Shown piece by piece: positions 25,618-34,507 of a DNA stretch of 64,000 bases. Location of the stretch: NCBI GenBank assembly GCA_902790015.1, contig CADAQF010000009.1, forward strand, positions 1-64,000, given 5' to 3'. The notes beneath the pieces were generated by a model. That model was not told where the DNA came from and did no database searches. It saw only the letters and a list, made by a program, of their open reading frames with translations. The DNA is from an uncultured Eubacteriales bacterium (lineage in GTDB: Bacteria > Bacillota > Clostridia > Christensenellales > Aristaeellaceae). The translations under genes and the position numbers were made by a program. How positions within the stretch are numbered: position 1 is the stretch's first letter; every line of letters begins with the position of its first letter.

Positions 25618-26331
25618 TCAGGCTTTGGCGGTGCCCAGGTAAGCGGCTTTGATACCGGGGTCGTTAAGCAGCTGCGCGCCGGTGCCCTGCATCCCGAGGA
25701 AGCCGGTCTCCAGCACGAATGCGAAATCGGCGATCTTCAGCGCCGCGTTGGCGTTCTGTTCGACCAGCAGGATCGTGATGCCTTCTTCGTGCAGCGTCTG
25801 TATGATCCGGAAGATATCCCGGATGACCAGCGGCGCCAGGCCCAGAGAAGGCTCGTCCATCATCAGTATCTTGGGCCGCATCATAAGCGCGCGGCCGACG
25901 GCCAGCATCTGCTGCTCGCCGCCTGAAAGCGTGCCGGCCAGCTGCCAGTGCCTTTCCTTGAGCCGGGGAAACAGGCGGTATACGTGGTCGATATCCGCCG
26001 TCAGGTCGTCCTTGCGCAGGTACGCGCCGATCTTCAGGTTTTCCAGCACCGTGAGGTTGGGGAACACGCGCCGTCCCTCGGGCACCATGCAGATGCCCTC
26101 GGCCACGATCTTCTGCGGGCTCTGGCCGTTGATGACGTTGCCGTCATACGTAATCGTGCCCGATTTGACCGGCACCAGGCCGCTGATGGCCCGAAGCGTC
26201 GTGGACTTGCCCGCGCCGTTGGCCCCGATCAGGGTGACGATGCTTCCCTTTTCCACCTCGAAGGAGATGCCCTTGAGGGCTTCGATGCCGCCGTAGCTGA
26301 CCTTGAGGTCCATCACCTTGAGCAGGCTCAT
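25618..26331 (-). CDS. livF: Branched-chain amino acid-type ABC transporter ATPase LivF (system 1)
   Basis: 237 residues from the ATG at 26331, which overlaps the livG stop as ATGA; the longer open frame is a livG shadow. Walker A GANGAGKS (36-43), signature LSGGEQ (135-140) and Walker B ILMMDE (155-160) are intact, and MVPEGRRVFPNLTV is typical of LivF. It powers uptake with LivG through the LivH/LivM channel. Substrate is decided by the binding protein; the family takes branched-chain amino acids, other amino acids or amides. Confidence 0.93.
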   Translation of the reverse strand: MSLLKVMDLKVSYGGIEALKGISFEVEKGSIVTLIGANGAGKSTTLRAISGLVPVKSGTITYDGNVINGQSPQKIVAEGICMVPEGRRVFPNLTVLENLKIGAYLRKDDLTADIDHVYRLFPRLKERHWQLAGTLSGGEQQMLAVGRALMMRPKILMMDEPSLGLAPLVIRDIFRIIQTLHEEGITILLVEQNANAALKIADFAFVLETGFLGMQGTGAQLLNDPGIKAAYLGTAKA

Positions 26332-27194
26332 TCGTCCTCTCCTCCTCCCAGATACGCTTCGATGACCGCGGGGTTGTTCTGGATCTGGACAGGCGTGCCC
26401 TCCGCGATCAGCTTGCCGAAGTCGATGCAGTAAATGCGGTCCGATATGCCCATGACCAGCTGCATATGGTGCTCGATGACGAACACCGTCAGGCCGAACT
26501 GGCCCTTGATCCTTTTGATGAAACGGGACAGTTCCTCCGTCTCCTGCGGGTTCATGCCGGCGGCGGGTTCGTCCAGCAAAAGCAGCGTGGGCTCCGTGGC
26601 CAGTGCGCGGGAGATCTCCAGCAGGCGCTGCCGGCCGTAGGGCAGGCTGGTGGCCATCTCGTCCCTGACCTCCCACAGATCCACGGTCTTGAGCAGCTTT
26701 TCCGCTTTTTCGCGCATCTGCTTTTCTTCCGCAGCGTTCAAACGCAGGGTCTGGGAGAAGACGTTGCTTTTGCGGCGCAGGTGCATGGCCAGCATCACAT
26801 TGTCAAACACCGTCATGCCCGAAAACAGGCGGATGTTCTGGAAGGTGCGGGCGATGCCCATCTGGGTGATCCTGTCCGGCGTCAGGCGGACGGGGTCAGC
26901 CAGGTATTTGTCCGCGTGCAGGCCGGCGTACAGCTTTTTCATTTTCCCTGTCGGGTGGTTTCGCGCAATGGCCTTTCCATGGAAAAGCACCTGGCCGTTG
27001 GTGGGCTCATACACGCCCGTCACGCAGTTGAAGGCCGTGGTCTTGCCGGCGCCGTTGGGGCCGATCAGGGCGACGATCTCCCCCTGGTCGATATGCATGG
27101 AAAAGTCGTTCACGGCGATAACGCCGCCGAACTGCATGGTCAGATGCTCGATTTCCAGCACGGGCGTCTGGGAAGAAGGCTTCTTGTCGCTCAT
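26328..27194 (-). CDS. livG: Branched-chain amino acid-type ABC transporter ATPase LivG (system 1)
   Basis: 288 residues. Walker A GPNGAGKT (45-52), the LivG-type signature LPYGRQRLLEI and Walker B LLLLDEPAAGMN are present. The long insert after MTVFDNVMLAMHLRRK is usual for LivG. Its ATG shares a base with the livM stop (TAATG), so the two are coupled. It forms the ATPase dimer with LivF at the inner face of the membrane. Confidence 0.93.
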   Translation of the reverse strand: MSDKKPSSQTPVLEIEHLTMQFGGVIAVNDFSMHIDQGEIVALIGPNGAGKTTAFNCVTGVYEPTNGQVLFHGKAIARNHPTGKMKKLYAGLHADKYLADPVRLTPDRITQMGIARTFQNIRLFSGMTVFDNVMLAMHLRRKSNVFSQTLRLNAAEEKQMREKAEKLLKTVDLWEVRDEMATSLPYGRQRLLEISRALATEPTLLLLDEPAAGMNPQETEELSRFIKRIKGQFGLTVFVIEHHMQLVMGISDRIYCIDFGKLIAEGTPVQIQNNPAVIEAYLGGGEDE

Positions 27195-28366
27195 TATCTG
27201 CCGGCCTCCTTTCTGCTGGCTGATCTGCGCTCACGGCGCGCGCGCATTTTTTCCGGCAGGGAACGGACGGCGCCGGGAAGGGCCCGGATCACATCCGGCA
27301 GCTCCCTGGTACCCATGATGCCGCGGCGGAAGAACAGCACGACCACCATGATGATGATGGAAAAGACCACCAAACGGAAGCCGTTCCTGAGCAGCGGCAC
27401 CTGGAAATCGCCGATAAACTGCTCGTTGTCCAGGAACCGCAGCCACCATTCAGAGCAGGCCACAAACAGGAAACTGGAAATAACGCTGCCCGTGACAGAC
27501 CCCACGCCGCCGATGACCACCATCAGCAGTATCTCGTAGGTCATGGCCGTCGTAAAGGACTTGGCCTGGACGGTGGTCTGGTACATGGCCAGCATCGCCC
27601 CTCCGACCCCGGCGAAGAAAGAGGAGATGCAGAAGGCCAGCTGCTTGTGGTGCGCCAGGTTCACGCCCATGGCCTCCGCCGCTACCTCGTCGTCCCGGAT
27701 GGACTTGAAGGCGCGGCCGTAGCCCGAGTGAAGCAAAAGCACGATCAGCCCGATGCAGACGCCCGCGATCAGGAACGGGACCGTGGTGGACAGATAGACG
27801 GCCACGCTGCCGTCGGCTTTGAGGATGTTGAAGCTGTTGAAGTTGGGAAACAGCCTCAGCATGTTGGACCCGTTGGTCACCGGCCCCAGCTGGTTCCACT
27901 GGAGGATCGCGCGGATGATCTCCGCAAAGCCCAGCGTGGCGATGGCCAGGTAGTCGCTCTTTAAGCGGAGCACCGGGAGGCCGATCAGCCAGGCGAAGAA
28001 CGCCGCTACCAGGCCGGCCAGTATCATCGCCAGGAACCAGGGCAGCGTGAACTGCACGACGCCGCCATTAAAGTACTGGTATACGCTGGAGCGGTGCTCC
28101 AGGGGGATCGTGAAGATCGCGTAGGTATAAGCGCCCAGCAGCATGAAGCCTGCCTGGCCCAGGGAGAAGATACCCGTAAAGCCGTTCAGCAGGTTCATGG
28201 AGACCGCCACCAGGGCGTAGGTCGCGCCCTTTTTAAGCACCGTAAAGAGCATGGAATTGGGCGAAATCACCTGCTCGGCGGCAAATACCGCCGCGTAAAC
28301 CGCGGCGACGACGATCCAGGAGACGGTCAGCGCCCGGTCTTTTTTCTTGATTTTCGGGTTTGTCAT
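27194..28366 (-). CDS. livM: Branched-chain amino acid-type ABC permease LivM (system 1)
   Basis: 390 residues from the ATG at 28366, which follows GAGGTGAGG; a reading to 28402 would add residues from inside livH. About nine to ten membrane helices are seen, with the family segments GFTGIFSLGQAGFMLLGAY, YLAIATLGFAEIIR and GGVGSVTGSVISSF. A basic tail (RRERRSASRKEAG) closes it. It forms the channel with LivH. Confidence 0.92.
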   Translation of the reverse strand: MTNPKIKKKDRALTVSWIVVAAVYAAVFAAEQVISPNSMLFTVLKKGATYALVAVSMNLLNGFTGIFSLGQAGFMLLGAYTYAIFTIPLEHRSSVYQYFNGGVVQFTLPWFLAMILAGLVAAFFAWLIGLPVLRLKSDYLAIATLGFAEIIRAILQWNQLGPVTNGSNMLRLFPNFNSFNILKADGSVAVYLSTTVPFLIAGVCIGLIVLLLHSGYGRAFKSIRDDEVAAEAMGVNLAHHKQLAFCISSFFAGVGGAMLAMYQTTVQAKSFTTAMTYEILLMVVIGGVGSVTGSVISSFLFVACSEWWLRFLDNEQFIGDFQVPLLRNGFRLVVFSIIIMVVVLFFRRGIMGTRELPDVIRALPGAVRSLPEKMRARRERRSASRKEAGR

Positions 28367-28376
28367 CGTCCTCACC

Positions 28377-29300
28377 TCACACCTTATCCGTCGCCTTTTC
28401 ACCGAACAGGCCGGTGGGCTTCACAATCAGGATCACGATCAGCAGGGCGAAGGTGAAGGCGTCCGAGAAAGTGGACAGCCCCAGCGGGGCGGATATGACG
28501 CCGGATTTGAACAGGATCACGTCCAGGCCCTTGATGATGTTTTCCATGATGCCGATGATGAAAGCGCCGATGACCGCGCCGGGAATCGACCCTATGCCGC
28601 CGAAGACCGCCGCCACGAAGGCCTTAAGGCCCGGCATGGCGCCGGAGGTCTGAATGACGGTGGGATAGTTGGTGAAATAGAGCACCGACCCCACGCCCGC
28701 CAGGAACGAGCCGATCACGAACGTGGCGGAAATGACGGAGTTGATCTTGATACCCATCAGCTGGCTGGTCTCAAAATCCTTGGAGACTGCGCGCATGGCC
28801 ATGCCGATCTTGGTCTTGTTGATCAGCGTCACCAATAAAAGCACCAGCACCAGCGTCAGAACCGGGGTCACCAGCGTGACCGCCTTGGTCTTGGCCCCGA
28901 GCACCGTAACCGTCTGGGAGATCAGGGGGATGGTGGGATAGGTCTTGTTGAGGCCGCCGGTCACGTACAGTACCAGGTTCTGCAGCGTATAGCTGACGCC
29001 GATGGCGGAGATCATAACGCTCATGCGGGGCGCCGAGCGCAGGGGCTTATACGCCACGCGCTCGATCACAAAGCCGATCAGCGCCGTCAGTATCAGCACC
29101 AGCGGGATGGTGACCCACAGCGGCATACCGCTGGCCGACATATAGACCATGATGATGCCGGCTACCATGAACACGTCGCCGTGCGCGAAGTTGATCAGAC
29201 GCAGGATACCGTATACCATGGTATACCCTATGGCGATCAGCGCGTACTGCCCGCCGACCGATATGCCGGAAAGCAGGTAGGGAAAGACGGTGTTCCACAC
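28377..29300 (-). CDS. livH: Branched-chain amino acid-type ABC permease LivH (system 1)
   Basis: About 307 residues, with eight or so membrane helices. Family text is ALIAIGYTMVYGILRLINFAHGD and AVFGGIGSIPGAVIGAF. I prefer the GTG start at 29300 (reading WNTVFPYLLSGISVGG) because GGGAG lies 10 bp upstream and it matches the usual short LivH N-terminus; a TTG at 29321 would add seven residues. It follows livJ after a terminator-like hairpin. Confidence 0.9.
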   Translation of the reverse strand: MWNTVFPYLLSGISVGGQYALIAIGYTMVYGILRLINFAHGDVFMVAGIIMVYMSASGMPLWVTIPLVLILTALIGFVIERVAYKPLRSAPRMSVMISAIGVSYTLQNLVLYVTGGLNKTYPTIPLISQTVTVLGAKTKAVTLVTPVLTLVLVLLLVTLINKTKIGMAMRAVSKDFETSQLMGIKINSVISATFVIGSFLAGVGSVLYFTNYPTVIQTSGAMPGLKAFVAAVFGGIGSIPGAVIGAFIIGIMENIIKGLDVILFKSGVISAPLGLSTFSDAFTFALLIVILIVKPTGLFGEKATDKV

Positions 29301-29343
29301 CCGGAAAGCACTCCCTTTCAAAACACGGTGGATTCAATGAAAG

Positions 29344-29369
29344 GCGGCGGAGGCTTCTGCCCCCGCCGC
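29344..29369 (-). terminator. Attenuating terminator between livJ and livH (system 1)
   Basis: GCGGCGGGGGC-AGAA-GCCTCCGCCGC is followed by CTTTCATT on the minus strand. The weak T-run suggests partial read-through, giving more binding protein than permease, as is common for ABC systems. Confidence 0.65.
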
Positions 29370-29405
29370 GTCATTATTCGAGGACGATGCAGCAGCGAAG
29401 CGGCA

Positions 29406-30557
29406 TCATTCGACCGTCTGCTCGGTCACGAATTCCCAGGCGCCGGTCTCGTTGTTGACCTTCTTGACGAAGGCGGAGGTGCGGACGGCGTCGCCGTTCT
29501 CGTCGAACTTGATCAGGCCGGTCACGCCGGTGTATTCGATGGAGGGCAGCACGGCCATCACGGCGGCGGAATCGGTGGTGCCGGCGGCCTTGAGGGCCTC
29601 AAGCGCCACATAGTAGCCGTCATAGCCCATGACGGAAACGGCGGAGATGGTGTCGTTGCCGCCGTTGTTGGCCAGGGCGGTCGCGTCGCTGTTGAGCCAG
29701 GCCTTGAAGCCTTCGTCAAACGCGGCGTTGGCGCCTTCCTGATAGAAGGTGTCGATGGTCAGATCGATGTTGGTGCCGACCGCCGCGGCGGCCACCACGT
29801 TGCTGTCCAAAGTATCGCCGCCCAGGATCGGGAACTCGACGCCCTGGCTGGCGGCCTGCTGGAGGATCTGGGTGGAATAGGCGATGGAGACCGGGCAGAA
29901 GAACACGTCCGCGCCGTACATCGCCGCGTTGGTCAGATAGGAGGTGAAGTCAGAGTTGTTGGTGGGGAAGGTGTCGCTGATGACGGTGCCGCCCAGGTCC
30001 TCGAAGGCCTGCTTGAAGTAGGTCACGAGGCCCACGTCATAGTCGTTGCCCAGCTCGGCCAGGCAGTAGGCGGTGCGGGCGCCCAGGGTGCTGAAAGCGT
30101 AGTTGGCCAGCACCGTGCCCTGGAAGGGATCCAGGAAGCAGACGCGGAAGTAGTGGCTGTTGCCCGCGGTCACCTGCGGGTTGGTGCAGGTCAGGCCGAT
30201 GGCGGGGATGTTGGCGTTCTTGAAATATTCGGAGCCGGCGATGGAAACGCCGGAGCCGTAGGAGCCCAGCACCACGGACACGCCGGCGCTGACCAGCTCC
30301 TGCGCAGCGGAGGGAGCCTTGTCGGTGGAAGAGCCGTTGTCCGCATAGACAAGCTCCACCTTATATTCTTCCCCGCCGATTACGACGGTGGGAGTTTCCA
30401 GGTTGGCATACTGAACGCCCAGGGTTTCCTGCTTGCCGCCTGCGCCGGAGTCGCCGGAGGCGGGTTCATACACGCCGATCTTGACAATGTTTTCCGCCAT
30501 AGCGGAAACAGACAGAAGCATCATGGCGGCCAGAAGAATCGCTACGAATTTTTTCAT
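29406..30557 (-). CDS. livJ: Branched-chain amino acid-type substrate-binding protein (system 1)
   Basis: 383 residues. Signal peptide MKKFVAILLAAMMLLSVSAMA is followed by a periplasmic-binding-protein type 1 fold (VKIGVYEPASGDSGAGGKQ, VVLGSYGSGVSIAG, IGLTCTNPQVT, VMGYDGYYVALEALKAAG). No lipobox Cys is visible after the signal, which is unusual for a Gram-positive binding protein. It would capture an amino acid or similar small molecule and hand it to LivHM. The substrate cannot be read from sequence. Confidence 0.9.
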   Translation of the reverse strand: MKKFVAILLAAMMLLSVSAMAENIVKIGVYEPASGDSGAGGKQETLGVQYANLETPTVVIGGEEYKVELVYADNGSSTDKAPSAAQELVSAGVSVVLGSYGSGVSIAGSEYFKNANIPAIGLTCTNPQVTAGNSHYFRVCFLDPFQGTVLANYAFSTLGARTAYCLAELGNDYDVGLVTYFKQAFEDLGGTVISDTFPTNNSDFTSYLTNAAMYGADVFFCPVSIAYSTQILQQAASQGVEFPILGGDTLDSNVVAAAAVGTNIDLTIDTFYQEGANAAFDEGFKAWLNSDATALANNGGNDTISAVSVMGYDGYYVALEALKAAGTTDSAAVMAVLPSIEYTGVTGLIKFDENGDAVRTSAFVKKVNNETGAWEFVTEQTVE

Positions 30558-30588
30558 TTGAAAAGCAGCTCCTTTCTGAATTTGCTAC

Positions 30589-30617
30589 ATTTTACGCTAT
30601 TCCGGCACTTTTTGCAA
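30589..30617 (-). promoter_or_regulatory. Promoter of liv operon 1
   Basis: On the minus strand TTGCAA (30617-30612), 17 bp, TAAAAT (30594-30589), 32 bp before the livJ ATG. Confidence 0.65.
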
Positions 30618-30757
30618 GTGAAGCGCTAAAGTATTTCGGATAAAATACAGCAAAGATACAATCTGTTTCCGCGCCGCAGCTTATTTGCTCGGACATCCGG
30701 GGAAACATGTGCATTATTATTCTTGAGCGCCCCGCGGCAGGGCGAAGGAGCTTTTTA

Positions 30758-31486
30758 TCAGTGCCCCAGATAGGCCCTGCGCACGGCATCGTCGTTGAGC
30801 AGCTGCTTCGCCGGGCCGCTCATGCCGATGGAGCCGGTCTCCAGCACATACGCGCGGTCGGCCACGGACAGGGCCATCTGCGCGTTCTGCTCCACCAGAA
30901 GGATCGTGGCGCCGGACTCATGCAGTTCCCGGATGATGTCGAAGATCTGCTCCACCAGGATGGGCGCCAGGCCCATGGACGGCTCGTCCAGCATCAGCAG
31001 CTCCGGTCTGGCCATCAGGGCGCGGCCCATCGCCAGCATCTGCTGCTCGCCGCCGGACAGGGTGCCGGCCACCTGCTTTTCCCTTTCCTTCAGGCGCGGG
31101 AACCGGCCGAACACGTTCTCCATGGCCTGTTCGATCTCTGCGTTGGGCCGGCTGTAAGCGCCCATTTCCAGGTTTTCCCTGACTGTCATCTGCTGGAAAA
31201 TGCGCCGTCCCTCTGGGCAGAGCGCCAGGCCGCGAAACACCATTTTGCTGGCCGGGACGGCGGTCACGTTCTCTCCCTTGAAGGTGATGGTGCCGCTGCG
31301 GGGCTTAAGCAGCCCAGCTACCGTGTTGAGCGTGGTGGATTTTCCCGCCCCGTTGGCGCCGATCAGGGCCACGATCTCGTTTTTCCTGACCTCGAAGGAC
31401 ACGCCCTTGATGGCGTGGATGGCGCCGTAATAGACGTGAATGTCGTTCACCTTGAGCAAAAGCTCCTGCTGATTCATCTCGCTCAT
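30758..31486 (-). CDS. livF: Branched-chain amino acid-type ABC transporter ATPase LivF (system 2)
   Basis: 242 residues. Walker A GANGAGKS, signature LSGGEQ, Walker B LLMLDEPSMGL and CPEGRRIFQQMTV mark it as LivF. It starts at an ATG overlapping the livG stop (ATGA) and is the last gene of the second transporter. It aligns along its whole length with the LivF at 25618-26331 but differs at many positions, so the two are not a recent duplication. No strong terminator is seen in the 200 bp before the next livJ. Confidence 0.93.
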   Translation of the reverse strand: MSEMNQQELLLKVNDIHVYYGAIHAIKGVSFEVRKNEIVALIGANGAGKSTTLNTVAGLLKPRSGTITFKGENVTAVPASKMVFRGLALCPEGRRIFQQMTVRENLEMGAYSRPNAEIEQAMENVFGRFPRLKEREKQVAGTLSGGEQQMLAMGRALMARPELLMLDEPSMGLAPILVEQIFDIIRELHESGATILLVEQNAQMALSVADRAYVLETGSIGMSGPAKQLLNDDAVRRAYLGH

Positions 31487-32343
31487 TGGCCCGCCTCCTT
31501 TTTCTTGCCCAGGTAGGCCTCGATGACCACGGGGTTGGACTGTATCTCCTCCGGCGTGCCCTTGGCGATGACCCGGCCGAAGTTCAGCACGCAGATGCCC
31601 TCGCAGATGCCCATGACCAGGTTCATGTCGTGCTCGATCAGCAGAACGGCTATCTGGAAGGAATCGCGGATGCGGAGGATGTTGTCCATCAGCTCCTCCG
31701 TTTCGTGCGGGTTCATGCCCGCGGCCGGCTCGTCCAACAGGAGGAGCTTGGGATTGGTGGCCAGGGCGCGGACGATCTCCAGCCTCCGCTGGGCGCCGTA
31801 GGGCAGGCTGCCCGCCTTGGCGTCCGCCAGGTCCGCCATGTTGAAAATATCCAGCAGCTCCATCGCCTTTTCATGCTGCTGCTTTTCCCTGGAAAAATAG
31901 CGCGGCAGGCGGAAAATGCCGGTGAACATATCGTATTTGATCTGATTGTGCAGGCCGATGCGCACATTGTCCTCAACCGACATATTGCCGAACAGGCGGA
32001 TGTTCTGAAACGTCCTGGCGACGCCGGCCTTGCTCACGTCCACCACGGTCATGGACTGCGTGTCCAGCCCGTCGATCAGGACGCTGCCGTGGGTGGGCTG
32101 ATATACCTTGGTCAGGAGGTTGAAGATGGTCGTCTTTCCCGCGCCGTTGGGGCCGATCAGACCGGCGATCTCCGTGCGGCCCAGCACGAGATTAAAGTCC
32201 TCCACGGCCTTGAGCCCGCCGAACTCGATGCCCAGATGGCTGCACTCCAGCACCGGGGATTTGCCCAGATCCCTTTCCGGAATGACGGCTCCGGAGGGAT
32301 AGGTCACCATTTTGGTGCGCTGTCTGCGTTTATCTTCGTTCAC
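31483..32343 (-). CDS. livG: Branched-chain amino acid-type ABC transporter ATPase LivG (system 2)
   Basis: 286 residues from a GTG at 32343 that overlaps the livM stop (GTGA); an ATG at 32310 is possible but has no clear ribosome site. The first 28 residues are an extra basic N-terminus compared with system 1. Walker A GPNGAGKT (64-71), LPYGAQRRLEI and LLLLDEPAAGMNPHETEEL are intact. It pairs with LivF to drive uptake. Confidence 0.92.
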   Translation of the reverse strand: MNEDKRRQRTKMVTYPSGAVIPERDLGKSPVLECSHLGIEFGGLKAVEDFNLVLGRTEIAGLIGPNGAGKTTIFNLLTKVYQPTHGSVLIDGLDTQSMTVVDVSKAGVARTFQNIRLFGNMSVEDNVRIGLHNQIKYDMFTGIFRLPRYFSREKQQHEKAMELLDIFNMADLADAKAGSLPYGAQRRLEIVRALATNPKLLLLDEPAAGMNPHETEELMDNILRIRDSFQIAVLLIEHDMNLVMGICEGICVLNFGRVIAKGTPEEIQSNPVVIEAYLGKKKEAGQ

Positions 32344-33416
32344 GCCGGATTCCCTCCTTCCCCGTCTGCCGCGGGCTTATCCCTGCGGACAAGTCCTCTC
32401 GCCCGGTTGGTCATGTTTGAGAACCACTGCTTGAGCAGCGGGTTGTTGGTGGCCAGCATCACCACGATCAGCACGATCGCGTAGACCAGCATCCGGTAGG
32501 TGGAAAACTCGCGCAGCAGCTCCGGCAGGATGGTCAGCGCCGCAGCGGCCACGACCGCGCCCATGGTATTGCCGATGCCACCCAGCACGACGAACACCAG
32601 CACGTTGATGGACTGGTCGAACTTGAACTTTCCCGCGACCAGGGTGGAATAGTTGAGCCCGTACAGCGCCCCGGCCATGCCGGCCAGAACGGCGCTGATG
32701 ACAAAGGCCATCATGCGGTATTTGGTGGTGTTGATGCCGACGGACTCGGCGGCGATGCGCGCGTCCCTGACAGCCATGATGGCGCGGCCCGAGCGGCTGT
32801 TGGTCAGGTTCAGCACGACGAAGAGCGAAAGCATGACCAGGATAAACCCGGCCGTGAAGGTGGAAATCTTGCTGACGGACACCGCCCCGTTGGGGCCGTT
32901 CAAAAGCAGTTTGCCCGGAAGGCTCGGGTTCAGAAAATCGATATGAAGCCCCCGGCCCTCGACCGAAACATACAGGCAGTTCATGACATTGCGGATGATC
33001 TCGCCGAAGGCCAGGGTGACGATGGCCAGATAGTCGCCCCGAAGCCTGAGCACCGGTATGCCGATCATCACCCCGGCGATGCCGGCCAAAAGCCCGCCGC
33101 CCGCAATGGCGATCACCAGGCGCAGCGTCTCATCCGCCATACCCATGCCGTTTTGAAGCCACCCGGACAGTATGATGCCCGTAAATGCGCCCACGCTCAT
33201 AAAGCCCGCGTGGCCCAGGCTCAGCTCGCCCGATATGCCGACCACCAGGTTCAGCGACACCGCCATGATCACCCAGCAGCAGATGGGCACCAGCTGTCCC
33301 TTGAGGCTCCTGGTCATGCCGCCGTTGTTCAGAAGGAACTGGCACCACGCAAAGGCGATGACCACGATGGCGTAGGTGGAAAGGTTGTAGATGAGTCTTT
33401 TTTTCTTTGCGTTCAT
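32340..33416 (-). CDS. livM: Branched-chain amino acid-type ABC permease LivM (system 2)
   Basis: 358 residues with about nine membrane helices and GISGELSLGHAGFMSVGAFTG, YLAIVTLAFGEIIRNV and LGGIGNTMGAVVAAA. The ATG follows GAGGTGAG, 11 bp after livH. It lacks the long C-terminal extension of the system 1 LivM. It forms the channel with the LivH that precedes it. Confidence 0.92.
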   Translation of the reverse strand: MNAKKKRLIYNLSTYAIVVIAFAWCQFLLNNGGMTRSLKGQLVPICCWVIMAVSLNLVVGISGELSLGHAGFMSVGAFTGIILSGWLQNGMGMADETLRLVIAIAGGGLLAGIAGVMIGIPVLRLRGDYLAIVTLAFGEIIRNVMNCLYVSVEGRGLHIDFLNPSLPGKLLLNGPNGAVSVSKISTFTAGFILVMLSLFVVLNLTNSRSGRAIMAVRDARIAAESVGINTTKYRMMAFVISAVLAGMAGALYGLNYSTLVAGKFKFDQSINVLVFVVLGGIGNTMGAVVAAAALTILPELLREFSTYRMLVYAIVLIVVMLATNNPLLKQWFSNMTNRARGLVRRDKPAADGEGGNPA

Positions 33417-33426
33417 TTAGCTCACC

Positions 33427-34311
33427 TCACACTTTCTCACGCACCTGCTTGCCCAGCAGGCCCGTGGGTTTCACCAGCAGCACTACGATCAGCACGGCGA
33501 ACACGATAGCGTCCGCGAGCTCCGTGGAAATATAGGCGCGGCTCAGTATCTCGATGATGCCCAGCAGAAGGCCGCCCACCATGGCCCCGGGGATGGAGCC
33601 GATGCCGCCGAATACGGCGGCCGTGAAGGCCTTGATGCCCGGCATGGAGCCGGTAGTGGGCTGAAGCGTCGGGTAAGCCGAGCACAAAAGCACACCGGCG
33701 ATGGCCGCCAGCGCCGAGCCGATGGCGAACGTCAGGGAGATCGTGCGGTTCACGCTGATGCCCATAAGCTCCGCGGCGCCGCGGTCCTCGGAAACGCAGC
33801 GCATGGCCTTGCCCAGCTTGGTGCGGCTGGTGAAGAAGGTAAGCGCCGCCATGATGACGATGTTGGCCAATACGGTGACCAGCGTGACGCCGCTGATTCT
33901 GAGCTGCCCGCCAAACAGCGTGAACCCCGGCAGGGCAACCAGGTCCACCGGGAAGCTTTTGGGGTTGGCGCCCCAGATCTGCAGGGCGAGGTTCTGCAGC
34001 AGGTAACTCATGCCGATGGCCGTGATCAGCACGGCCAGGGAGGTCGCCTGCCGCAAAGGCCTGTAAGCCAGCCTTTCGATGGTCACGCCCAGCACCGTAC
34101 ATACCAGCATGGCGGTCAGTACGCACATGACCGGCGGCAGCCCCCAGTACTGCGCCCCGCAAAAGGCAATATACGCGCCCACCATGATGACGTCGCCGTG
34201 GGCGAAGTTCAGCATCTTGGCGATACCGTACACCATCGTATAGCCCAAAGCTATGATGGCGTATATGCTTCCCAGGCTCAAGCCGTTCACCAGGCTCGAC
34301 AGAAAGGCCAT
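33427..34311 (-). CDS. livH: Branched-chain amino acid-type ABC permease LivH (system 2)
   Basis: 294 residues from the ATG at 34311, reading MAFLSSLVNGLSLGSIYAI, the normal LivH start, with AAGGA 9 bp upstream. Upstream in-frame starts up to 34335 lack a site. Family text includes LGYTMVYGIAKMLNFAHGD and AVFGGIGSIPGAMVGG. It follows the second livJ after a terminator-like hairpin, mirroring system 1. Confidence 0.92.
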   Translation of the reverse strand: MAFLSSLVNGLSLGSIYAIIALGYTMVYGIAKMLNFAHGDVIMVGAYIAFCGAQYWGLPPVMCVLTAMLVCTVLGVTIERLAYRPLRQATSLAVLITAIGMSYLLQNLALQIWGANPKSFPVDLVALPGFTLFGGQLRISGVTLVTVLANIVIMAALTFFTSRTKLGKAMRCVSEDRGAAELMGISVNRTISLTFAIGSALAAIAGVLLCSAYPTLQPTTGSMPGIKAFTAAVFGGIGSIPGAMVGGLLLGIIEILSRAYISTELADAIVFAVLIVVLLVKPTGLLGKQVREKV

Positions 34312-34464
34312 AACCCCACATCCTTCCGGGCGCATCCCCCTTTAAACAGGCGGAATGCGCGCTTCACAGTCAAAAAAGCTTCCTGTAACTATACCATATT
34401 TTCGCGCTTCACGCAATCATCGGATAAATAAATGCGCGGCCCCGAACACGAATAAATAAAAGCA

Positions 34465-34491
34465 CGGCCCCGGCCAAATATGCCGGAGCCG
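34465..34491 (-). terminator. Attenuating terminator between livJ and livH (system 2)
   Basis: CGGCTCCGGC and GCCGGGGCCG form a stem with one mismatch, followed by TGCTTTTATTTATT on the minus strand, 16 bp after the livJ stop. Confidence 0.75.
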
Positions 34492-34507
34492 GGCGAAAGG
34501 GATTCAG

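Noticed and set aside
29181..30629. Plus-strand frame of 482 codons opposite livJ
   Set aside because: It is antisense to a well-supported binding-protein gene and shows no conserved domain; such shadows are expected at this G+C content.
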